A model generated the notes under the pieces. The model did not search any database, was not told the origin of the DNA, and saw only the letters and a program-made list of their open reading frames with translations. Below are positions 42,661 to 50,007 of a stretch of DNA of 61,697 nucleotides, piece by piece (the stretch's first letter is position 1; each line of letters starts with the position of its first letter). The stretch is from CAYFQB01 sp964345225 (GTDB taxonomy: Bacteria > Nitrospirota > Thermodesulfovibrionia > Thermodesulfovibrionales > UBA6898). Location: the NCBI GenBank assembly GCA_964345225.1, contig CAYFQB010000050.1, positions 1 to 61,697 on the forward strand. The letters are read 5' to 3'. The position numbers and the translations under genes were made by a program.

Positions 42661-42939
42661 ATGGCATATGTTAAAGTAGATCGAAGAAATCACACACGTT
42701 ATGCTTTCCCTTCCAAGATTGAATATGTCCTGGATCCGGATGATTCTGATAAAATCTATAAGGGTGTTACCATCAATTGCAGCAACACAGGTCTATGCCT
42801 CTATGTATTTAACCCCGTCTCTGAAGGACAGAAGATAACAATCAATAGTGTTCTGCCTGTCTCTTCCCAAACAGGAACCATCCGCTGGAGTAAAAAATTA
42901 GAAGACCGTTTATTTAAAGTAGGATTATTATTCGAATAA
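42661..42939 (+). CDS. PilZ-domain protein
   Basis: A 92-aa single PilZ domain: RRNHTRYAF near the N-terminus (RxxxR c-di-GMP motif), then NCSNTGLCLYV (D/NxSxxG motif) and GTIRW. It binds cyclic di-GMP and probably controls a partner in motility, pili or surface traits. Stand-alone gene between the cytochrome operon and the sigma-54 regulator. Confidence 0.85.
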   Translation: MAYVKVDRRNHTRYAFPSKIEYVLDPDDSDKIYKGVTINCSNTGLCLYVFNPVSEGQKITINSVLPVSSQTGTIRWSKKLEDRLFKVGLLFE

Positions 42940-42984
42940 ATCCTGGTATTTCCCCGTATCTTAAAACTGTTGTGCTTTGCTTAT

Positions 42985-43260
42985 TTTTCTAATTTCCAAT
43001 TTCCAATTTTTCATTATCGATTGCAAATCTTAAAGGTTACGTCTTACGGTTACGGTAACGAGGCCCGTTTACTCTTCGCATGGCGCTTGGCGCTCGGCGC
43101 ATGGCGTTCTTTTTTTACTGCTTACTGCTTACTCCCTAGTGCCTACTGTTTACTCCTTACTGCCTACTCCTTACTTTCATTTACGCTTTGCGCCATGCGC
43201 TTTGCGTTTTACTCCTTACTCCTTACTTTCATTTACGCTTTGCGTCATGCCCTGTTAGTG
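42985..43260. repeat. Repeat block with GGTTACG element and heptamer tracts
   Basis: No gene. It starts with AATTTCCAATTTCCAATTTT (7-nt period). A GGTTACG element follows (43033-43070, plus orientation), then GGCGCTTGGCGCTCGGCGC heptamers and long TACTGCT/TACTCCT tracts alternating with GCGCTTTGCG. The block ends about 30 bp before the regulator stop codon. Confidence 0.8.
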
Positions 43261-43291
43261 TTGTATCAGGCATACTCTATCTCAACTCGTT

Positions 43292-44650
43292 TCACTGTTC
43301 AGTTATATCAAACTTCTTTATTTTCCTGTAGAGTGTCGCAAGGTCTATACCAAGCTCCCTGGCAGTTTCCTCTTTATTAAAGTTTCTATCCTTTAATGCC
43401 TCTTTTATTATCTTCTCTTCGCAGTAATCCATTTTATCTCTAAGGGTCTGCTTGCTAATAAATCCTTCCGGGGTTTTGAGCCTTTCTGGCAGTTCTGTAA
43501 CCCCAATTTTCTCTGAGTTTGACAGAACAACAGCCCTCTCAATTACATTTCCTAACTCTCTGACATTACCGGGCCATACATAATTAATAAAAAGTTCCAT
43601 TGCTTCATCTGTTATGCCTGTAATCTTTTTATTGTTTTCCTTACTGTACTTCTCAATAAAATACCTCGTGAGAACATCTATATCCTCTTTTCTCTCTCTC
43701 AATGATGGAATCCTGATTTCAATTACATTAAGCCTGTAGTAAAGGTCTTCCCTGAAGAGTTTTTGTTTTATCTGTTCCTCCAGATTTTTGTTAGTTGCGG
43801 CAATTACTCTCACATCAACATATCTCATATTGGTGTCGCCAATTGGAAGTACCTCTCCAGACTCGAGCACTCTAAGCACCTTTGCCTGCAGACTGAGTGG
43901 CATGTCACCTATCTCATCGAGAAAGAGGGTGCCATGGTCAGCCATTGTAATAAGGCCTTTCTTGTCAGATACCGCACCCGTAAAAGCTCCTTTCCTGTAT
44001 CCAAACAGCTCGCTTTCAAGCAGGTTTTCAGGAATTGCAGAACAGTTTATTGAAATAAAAGGCTTGTCTTTTCGCTGGCTGTTATAATGAACGATTTCTG
44101 CAATCATTCCTTTCCCTGTCCCGCTCTCTCCAAGAATAAGTATATTGCTCCTTGTGGGTATAACCTTCTCAAGCAGCTCAAAAACCCTGAGTATCTGGGC
44201 AGAGACTCCCACAAATTCTCTATATTCGAACTTCTGGCTAAGCTGCTGCCTTAATACAATATTCTCCAGTAAAATCTTCTTGTGTTCTAAAAGCCTTCTT
44301 ACGGTCATCTTTACATCTTCGTTAATAAAAGGCTTAACTATATAATCGCTTGCACCTTTCTTCATGGCTTCAACAGCTGATTCTACAGATGCAAAGGCAG
44401 TCATGATAATCGCTATAAGATTAGGATTAATATTGAGGGATCTTTCCAGAACCTGCATACCGTCAATGCCTTCCATCTTAAGGTCGGTTATTATCAGGTC
44501 AAATTCTTCTGTCTCTATCTTTCTCAGTGCATCCTGCCCGCTGTAAGAAGTTATCACCTTATATCCCTCTCTCGAAAGCAGGAATTCGAGGGCTTTGCAG
44601 ATATCCCTTTCGTCGTCGACTATAAGTATTTTGTATTGATCAGTCTTCAT
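43292..44650 (-). CDS. Sigma-54-dependent response regulator (NtrC family)
   Basis: A 452-aa transcription activator. It has an N-terminal receiver (phospho-acceptor Asp56, LIITDLKMEG). The AAA+ domain has GESGTGKG Walker A near 170 and the GAFTGA loop that contacts sigma-54. A Fis-type helix-turn-helix (EETARELGIDLATLYRKIKK) lies at the C-terminus. Starts 1 bp after the kinase stop (44652), so they form a cognate pair. Target promoters are not identified in the window. Confidence 0.94.
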   Translation of the reverse strand: MKTDQYKILIVDDERDICKALEFLLSREGYKVITSYSGQDALRKIETEEFDLIITDLKMEGIDGMQVLERSLNINPNLIAIIMTAFASVESAVEAMKKGASDYIVKPFINEDVKMTVRRLLEHKKILLENIVLRQQLSQKFEYREFVGVSAQILRVFELLEKVIPTRSNILILGESGTGKGMIAEIVHYNSQRKDKPFISINCSAIPENLLESELFGYRKGAFTGAVSDKKGLITMADHGTLFLDEIGDMPLSLQAKVLRVLESGEVLPIGDTNMRYVDVRVIAATNKNLEEQIKQKLFREDLYYRLNVIEIRIPSLRERKEDIDVLTRYFIEKYSKENNKKITGITDEAMELFINYVWPGNVRELGNVIERAVVLSNSEKIGVTELPERLKTPEGFISKQTLRDKMDYCEEKIIKEALKDRNFNKEETARELGIDLATLYRKIKKFDITEQ

Positions 44651-44651
44651 T

Positions 44652-47135
44652 TCATAAATGATATGGCAACCTCACCCTGAAAATTGCTCCACCTCCAACT
44701 TTATTCTCAGCTGAAATATCGCCTTTATAACTTTTAATAATACTATAACTGACCCCAAGGCCAAGGCCTGTTCCCTTCTCCTTTGTGGTAAAGAACGGAT
44801 CAAATATCTTCTCAATATACTCATCAGGAATCCCGGGACCGGAGTCTGCAAAGGATATCTCAACTTCTCCGTCAAGCTTCCTTGATGTAATTTCAAGGAG
44901 ACCCTGATTTGACATCGCGTCAGCAGCATTTAAAATAATATTCAAAAATACCTGGATTAACTGGGTCTCATCAACCATAACCTTTGGCAGGTTATCCGGC
45001 ATTTCTATATTTGTATTGATATTCTTCATTCTTTTATCATATCTGACAAGTTCAAGCGTTGAATCTACCAGCTCATGGATATCATAAGGTCTTAAATCTG
45101 TGGCCGCTGTCTTTGAGAAACTTGACATCTGCATTACAATATCAGCAATCTTGTTAATATGTCTTGCTATTATATCGAGACTCTCCCTTGTAAAATCATC
45201 AAAATCCATCTCCCTTAAAATCTGGACATACGAGGAGATGGAAGTCAGGGGATTGCCTATCTCATGTGCAACACCTGCGGAGATCCTTGCAAGAGCAGAG
45301 AGTTTTTCTGAATGCATCATCTGTTCTTCAATCCTCTTCATCTCAGAAATATCCTGTATTAGAACGAGAGCCTGAACATTCCCGTCATGGCCAACCAGGG
45401 GTGTTGATGTTATCTGGAAATAACCTTTTCTCCTGCCGAGATCCCGATGGATAACCTCCTGGGTCACCTTTCTGTCAGCTATAGATATCTGGATCTCATT
45501 ACCATCATATATTCTATCAAGAGTTACTTCCTTGACTTTATCTTCCCCGATCCATTCTTTAAGTGTCCTGTTAATCCAGGAAATTTTACCTTCACTTTCA
45601 ACAAGGAAAAGTCCTGCCTCGAGTGTCTCTACAATAGCATTAAGTTTCTCCTTCTCATTCAGCAGTTCTATAGTCCTCTCGTTAACGATATCTTCAAGTT
45701 TAGTAGCATAATTTTTGAGCTCATCCCTAAGGTTCGCCTCTTCAGTAACATCACCGCTTGCCAGTATTATCCCCGAGACCTCTCCATGAAGTATAAGCGG
45801 GTTTATGCTGATGTTGAGATACAGGGTTTTACCAGACCTCACATAAGGATAATTGCTCAGCCTATGGCTGCTTCCTTCAAGACACTTCTCGAGGATCTGT
45901 TCTATCATATTCCTGTCGCTATCTGTGACTACAGGGAAAATATCAAAAAAGTTTTTCCCGATAATATCCTCCTTTTTCCTGCCGCTCAGTCTTTCGTGAG
46001 CTGAATTCACAGTCCTGATTAACTTATCTTTGTCAAGCACCATAATCTTGGATTCTGTACTCTCAAGAATGTTTTCGAGGTAATCCTTTGTCTGCAGTAT
46101 CTCTTTCTCGAGATGTCTCTGTCTCTCAAGATATATTGCCTTCTCCTCTGCTTTTATTCTTTTTCTGTTTATTAATATAAATGCAAATGCTCCTGCTACC
46201 GTAGCCAGAAAAATAGATATGACAAGCATTGAATGTAGTTTCATGCTATTTCTTATACTGAAGGTTACCTCAGAGTAAGGTATAGAAACACATACAATCC
46301 AGGACATCTGGGAAACCCTGGCCCTGGAAAATGCAATAAGCTTATCTTCTCCGTACGGGGCAATGTAGGAACTGAAACCTATATCACCGCTTTCCAGTAT
46401 CTTCTTTTCCACCTCAAACGATTTGTGACATTCAAAACATGATCTGTCAGTTTTATAAAGGTTCTTCCCGATCATTCCAGGCTGTGTCGGATGATACAAC
46501 AATGTCCCGGAACTGTCCATCATCCAGGCATGTCCCCTGATACCAACTCTTATTGGAGCTAAAAACTTCTTGTTTATATCTTTTATCATTATCTCCATTA
46601 TGAGAACACCTCTTGCTTCTGCAGTCCGTGCTATTGGTGTAAGCATAATGAATTTCCTGTCCTCGGCAAGCATGTCAAAGTACCGCATTTCTCCTGGGGT
46701 AACCTTTTTTGCCATTTCGAATAATCCAAGGTCTTTGTTATCGGGGGATTCACCCAAAGATGTATATTCCATTCTTCCTTTACTGTCCAGAAGCTTTATA
46801 TTTATGTTTATATCTTCTCTTGCTTCAGCCAGGGCAATACTGACAAACTCTTTCAGGTTTTTATCATCAACTCCCCTGTCTGATATAAATCTTGCAAAAG
46901 ACAGTGCCTCCTCCTCAAGACGCTGTATTTCTGCCTCGATATTCTTTGCAGTGGACTTTGCAATAAGCAGTTGCTGACGGTTAAACTGCTCTGCCATTTC
47001 GCTCTGATAGCTTTGCTGGAAAAAAATATTAAGCGTTATGATGAGAGATATAACAAAGATTACAAGAATCAATAGAGATATATTAGTCTTCAATTCTTTC
47101 CTTCTCTCTGTCCGCCCCGGCAGAACCTTTCTCAT
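44652..47135 (-). CDS. Sensor histidine kinase with haem c motif in its periplasmic Cache domain
   Basis: An 827-aa membrane kinase. One transmembrane helix lies at about 20-40, and a large periplasmic double-Cache-like sensor at about 41-310 contains a CFECH haem c motif near residues 231-235. A second helix (about 315-335), two PAS domains (about 365-470 and 490-600), HisKA (His near 623 in AHEIGNPLTS) and HATPase_c with GKGTGLGL-type boxes follow. The single haem could sense redox state or gas. Its start overlaps the end of the Mut7-C gene by 53 bp; a TTG at residue 15 is an alternative start. Confidence 0.88.
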   Translation of the reverse strand: MRKVLPGRTERRKELKTNISLLILVIFVISLIITLNIFFQQSYQSEMAEQFNRQQLLIAKSTAKNIEAEIQRLEEEALSFARFISDRGVDDKNLKEFVSIALAEAREDININIKLLDSKGRMEYTSLGESPDNKDLGLFEMAKKVTPGEMRYFDMLAEDRKFIMLTPIARTAEARGVLIMEIMIKDINKKFLAPIRVGIRGHAWMMDSSGTLLYHPTQPGMIGKNLYKTDRSCFECHKSFEVEKKILESGDIGFSSYIAPYGEDKLIAFSRARVSQMSWIVCVSIPYSEVTFSIRNSMKLHSMLVISIFLATVAGAFAFILINRKRIKAEEKAIYLERQRHLEKEILQTKDYLENILESTESKIMVLDKDKLIRTVNSAHERLSGRKKEDIIGKNFFDIFPVVTDSDRNMIEQILEKCLEGSSHRLSNYPYVRSGKTLYLNISINPLILHGEVSGIILASGDVTEEANLRDELKNYATKLEDIVNERTIELLNEKEKLNAIVETLEAGLFLVESEGKISWINRTLKEWIGEDKVKEVTLDRIYDGNEIQISIADRKVTQEVIHRDLGRRKGYFQITSTPLVGHDGNVQALVLIQDISEMKRIEEQMMHSEKLSALARISAGVAHEIGNPLTSISSYVQILREMDFDDFTRESLDIIARHINKIADIVMQMSSFSKTAATDLRPYDIHELVDSTLELVRYDKRMKNINTNIEMPDNLPKVMVDETQLIQVFLNIILNAADAMSNQGLLEITSRKLDGEVEISFADSGPGIPDEYIEKIFDPFFTTKEKGTGLGLGVSYSIIKSYKGDISAENKVGGGAIFRVRLPYHL

Positions 47136-47679
47136 CTGGACGGATAAGCGAATTTGCTCGTCCCTGTCCCGACAAATCGGGATCCTCCGAGGAGAACGAT
47201 TTGCCGGAGGCGACCGGTGCGGATAAAATCTCTATAATTTTTTCTTTAATCTTTTTTTGATGGGATCCTTTCCAGTAAACCTTACCACAACCTGCACATT
47301 TTATGAAGTCATTAAAGTTGTGATATATAAAATCAGGGACATACTCTTTTATCTCTTTCTTTTGAGATACTTTTAATAGGACTCCGTTGCAGACAGTACA
47401 TCTGCCTAACGGTGAAACTTTATCGAAATCTAACCTGTTTCTTAATTCGCTAAGCTGCATGAATATGTCATCTGATTCGACGAAAATACAGTCTTTTAAT
47501 CCCTTTTTTCTCAGAAGGTGGGTATCCCTGGTAAGCACGGTCCTTTCCTGTTCCCTGGCAATCTTTATGATCAGCCTGTCCTCTATGTGTGGATAATAGA
47601 GTACATCAAAGCCGAAAAGTCTTAGCCACTTTGCAAGCCTGCCGAGCATGGCATCAGCTATGAATTTCATCTTGCCCAT
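47083..47679 (-). CDS. Mut7-C RNase-domain protein
   Basis: A 198-aa protein of the Mut7-C/DUF82 (COG1656) type: MKFIADAMLGRLAKWLRLFGFD (PIN-like RNase part) followed by a zinc ribbon (CTVCNG, CAGCGKVYW). Probably an RNA-processing nuclease. The C-terminal ~45 residues (from about 154, rich in S, G, D, E) are encoded by a palindromic repeat (TCCCGACAAATCGGGA and related arms, 47135-47225) and run into the start of the kinase gene. The functional core is probably residues 1-150. Confidence 0.8.
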   Translation of the reverse strand: MGKMKFIADAMLGRLAKWLRLFGFDVLYYPHIEDRLIIKIAREQERTVLTRDTHLLRKKGLKDCIFVESDDIFMQLSELRNRLDFDKVSPLGRCTVCNGVLLKVSQKKEIKEYVPDFIYHNFNDFIKCAGCGKVYWKGSHQKKIKEKIIEILSAPVASGKSFSSEDPDLSGQGRANSLIRPDEKGSAGADREKERIED

Positions 47680-47798
47680 AACCAGCCTGCTTATAGGTTT
47701 GTAATTACACCTACTAAACTATGATAACATAATAAATATAAAGTAAGGTTTACCCCTTAATATGTGGATTTTTCTATCTTTTAGAAAGGGGGACAATC

Positions 47799-48659
47799 AT
47801 GGATACTAAAAACAATAAAAACAGTTCAATCAAACCTCCTCCCATTTATATTGTTTCTGGAGGTTCAGGAACAAGTGGCAAACAGATAGTCGAAACAGTA
47901 TTAGCACAATTCCCAAGAACCCAGGTGCCGGTCATCAAAATAGCCCATGTTAGAGAAATGGGACAGATTAAAGACGCAGTCTCTAGAGTATTAGACACCG
48001 GTGGTACAATTGTCCATACTTTAGTGGATAATAAGCTTAGAGAAGCTCTTGTCCATTTGGGAAAAGAACAGAACATAGTAACAATTGACCTTGTTGGTAC
48101 TTTACTTGGCCGACTGGCCGAAGTATTGGGGCAGAAACCGGTGGAACAACCGGGATTATACCGCCAGTTGCGTCAAGATTACTTTGACAGGATTGAGGCT
48201 ATTGAATTCGCAGTAGCTCATGATGACGGTCAAAAACCTCAAGACCTTCACTTAGCTGATATTTTGCTGATCGGTGTATCCCGATGCGGCAAGACGCCAA
48301 TAAGTATGTATCTCGCTGTCAAGGGTTGGAAAGTTGCAAACGTTCCCTTGGTTATGGATTTCCCTTTACCTGAAGAACTATACAAGATCGACCGGCGTCG
48401 AGTCATTGGCTTGAGCATCGAATATGAGCACCTTATAAATCACCGAAAAAAACGGCAAAAACGCATGGGAATAACAGGGCCATTAACTTATACAAAACCC
48501 TCTTCTGTGTTTGAAGAATTAGAAGCCGCGAGAAAAATATATCAAAAAGGCGGCTTTCATGTGATCAGCGTTACTGCCAAACCGATAGAAACAATTGCTG
48601 ATGAGATCATTGAGTTAATTACTGGCAGTTTCAAGGGAAAACCCCTCAAAAAAATGTAA
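47799..48659 (+). CDS. ppsR: PpsR-type pyruvate, water dikinase regulatory protein
   Basis: A 286-aa member of the DUF299 kinase/pyrophosphorylase family with the P-loop GVSRCGKTP (about 159-167) and the conserved YIVSGGSGTSGK start. Such proteins switch PEP synthase or PPDK off and on by ADP-dependent phosphorylation and Pi-dependent removal, important for gluconeogenesis. The target gene is not in the window. The stop codon TAA (48657-48659) is the first base set of the adjacent palindromic repeat. Confidence 0.9.
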   Translation: MDTKNNKNSSIKPPPIYIVSGGSGTSGKQIVETVLAQFPRTQVPVIKIAHVREMGQIKDAVSRVLDTGGTIVHTLVDNKLREALVHLGKEQNIVTIDLVGTLLGRLAEVLGQKPVEQPGLYRQLRQDYFDRIEAIEFAVAHDDGQKPQDLHLADILLIGVSRCGKTPISMYLAVKGWKVANVPLVMDFPLPEELYKIDRRRVIGLSIEYEHLINHRKKRQKRMGITGPLTYTKPSSVFEELEAARKIYQKGGFHVISVTAKPIETIADEIIELITGSFKGKPLKKM

Positions 48660-48739
48660 CCCCCGTTAGAAAAAAATATCAACATATTCTAAATGGGGTA
48701 ACCCCCGTTAGAAAAACTTCGCCTTTCTAACGGGGTAAA
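48657..48739. repeat. Two tandem CCCCGTT palindromes
   Basis: Copy 1 (48657-48700): TAACCCCCGTTAGAAAAA with TTCTAAATGGGGTA. Copy 2 (48699-48739): TAACCCCCGTTAGAAAAAC with TTTCTAACGGGGTAAAT. They share a few bases at their border. Copy 1 contains the ppsR stop codon. The spacer to 48878 is AT rich, with a TATAAT at 48823-48828 that may be part of a promoter for the response regulator. Confidence 0.8.
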
Positions 48740-48878
48740 TAATTTTATTGAGATTTAGGAAGTATTTATGTTATTTTCATTGAATATTAAAAAAGCTTAT
48801 ATATATCATATTTGCTTTTTTGTATAATGCAATAAACTATACAACAGAATTTTAGGTATTTAAAAAGGCTAAGATAAA

Positions 48879-49316
48879 ATGTTGAATATGGATCTTGAGA
48901 TTCTCCTGGTAGAAGATAATCCCGATGACATAGAATTAACCTTACATGCCTTAATGAGAAATAACATTTTAAACAATATTTCGATAGTACGGGATGGACA
49001 GGAGGCACTCGACTATCTTTTCGGGACTGACCATTCTGAATCAAAACATACAACTCCTGGCGTTATCCTTCTTGATCTCAAACTCCCTAAAGTAGACGGT
49101 ATTGAGGTTTTGAAAAGAATCAAGATAGATGACAATTTACGTCGAACACCGGTTATTGTTCTTACATCATCCAAGGAAGACAGGGATATTGTGGAAAGCT
49201 ATAATCTGGGTGTGAACAGCTATATAAGGAAGCCTGTTGATTTTGATAAATTTGTTGAAACAGTAAAACAAATAGGCTATTACTGGCTGTTGGTGAATGA
49301 AAAACCGCCATTGTAA
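48879..49316 (+). CDS. Single-domain response regulator (Rcp1-like)
   Basis: A 145-aa receiver-only protein: acidic pair in LLVEDNPDDIELT, phospho-acceptor Asp in VILLDLKLPKVDG, Thr/Lys switch residues in VLTSSKE and IRKPVD. It has the extended alpha1 typical of Rcp1-like proteins that work with phytochrome- or PAS-kinases in phosphorelay. No output domain is present. Partner unknown; the hybrid or haem kinase are candidates only by proximity in the window. Confidence 0.9.
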   Translation: MLNMDLEILLVEDNPDDIELTLHALMRNNILNNISIVRDGQEALDYLFGTDHSESKHTTPGVILLDLKLPKVDGIEVLKRIKIDDNLRRTPVIVLTSSKEDRDIVESYNLGVNSYIRKPVDFDKFVETVKQIGYYWLLVNEKPPL

Positions 49317-49325
49317 ATTAATTCA

Positions 49326-49373
49326 GTAAACCCCGTTAGAAGAAAATAACAACAATTTCTAAACGGGGTAAAT
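49326..49373. repeat. CCCCGTT palindrome, canonical copy between convergent genes
   Basis: Arms GTAAACCCCGTTAGAAGAAA and TTCTAAACGGGGTAAAT. Nearly identical to 19363-19408. The minus-strand arm supplies the last codons (Tyr-Pro-Val) and the TAG stop of the SGNH hydrolase. Confidence 0.85.
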
Positions 49374-49877
49374 TATCTTCTCCAGAGCCTTTGACCATAA
49401 AGCGTACCCTTTATAACTCAGGTGCACACCGTCATCTTCGAAAAGTTTCTTCACTGGCCTGCCTTCTTCGTCAATGAACAGCCCGTATATATCAAAAAAT
49501 TCAACACCGGTGTCAATGGCTAGCTTCCCGAGTGATCTGTTTACATCTTTAACTGTTTCATCCGATATGAAATCTACCAGTGTCGGCAAAAGGCTGTTTA
49601 TTAATATTCGTGCTGCAGGATAAGATTCGGATAATTTTTCAATTATCTTTTTATAGGAAGGAAAAAAATCGAAATCGTCCATTGCGATATTATTTAATCC
49701 GGTCATAATAAAGATAAGGTCTGCTGAAGGATATTCCTCTGTTATCTTATCAACCCTTGAAAGGAGTCCTTCCACTGACTCTCCGGCCACACCAAGATTT
49801 ACAGCCCTGTGAGCAGGGAATCTGCCCTGCCAGTCAAAAAACTCGATCAGAGAATGACCAATAAAGAGTATATCCAT
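49359..49877 (-). CDS. SGNH/GDSL-type hydrolase
   Basis: A 172-aa esterase-like protein. The nucleophile Ser9 lies in GHSL, the Gly block in VNLGVAGES, the Asn block in TGLNN and the catalytic Asp-His pair in DDGVHLSYKGY, so all four SGNH blocks are present. It has no signal peptide, so a cytoplasmic esterase, lipase or thioesterase role is likely. The C-terminal YPV and stop come from the adjacent repeat. Confidence 0.85.
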   Translation of the reverse strand: MDILFIGHSLIEFFDWQGRFPAHRAVNLGVAGESVEGLLSRVDKITEEYPSADLIFIMTGLNNIAMDDFDFFPSYKKIIEKLSESYPAARILINSLLPTLVDFISDETVKDVNRSLGKLAIDTGVEFFDIYGLFIDEEGRPVKKLFEDDGVHLSYKGYALWSKALEKIIYPV

Positions 49878-49904
49878 TCGACGAGTTAATCCGCCTTAGG
49901 CTGA

Positions 49905-49927
49905 TTAAATAAATTTTTGAGCAATAT
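49905..49927. repeat. 23-nt exact repeat of 20547-20569
   Basis: The sequence starting TTAAATAAATTTTTGAGCAA and ending TAT occurs identically at 20547-20569. Here it lies between the SGNH gene and the rpoC terminator; there it lies between the twin ferredoxins. Confidence 0.7.
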
Positions 49928-49949
49928 TAAGGTCTTTTAGGTTAATAAA

Positions 49950-49993
49950 AAATCCCCCTTAATCAAGCAACATAGAACTTTTAAGGGGGATTT
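49950..49993 (-). terminator. rpoBC operon terminator
   Basis: AAATCCCCCTTAA (49950-49962) and TTAAGGGGGATTT (49981-49993) form a 13-bp stem with an 18-nt loop, 15 nt past the rpoC stop. T/A-rich ends on both sides. The arms match the ends of the repeat inside dsrN. Confidence 0.75.
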
Positions 49994-50007
49994 ATATCGC
50001 TGTTAAT

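Noticed and set aside
43117..43260. CRISPR array in the repeat block
   Set aside because: The repeats are short degenerate heptamers without regular spacers, and no cas genes are nearby.
42970..43380. 136-aa plus-strand open frame (LLTAYCLLPSAYCLL type)
   Set aside because: It is a translation of TACTGCT/TACTCCT tracts and enters the sigma-54 regulator antisense; no coding signal.
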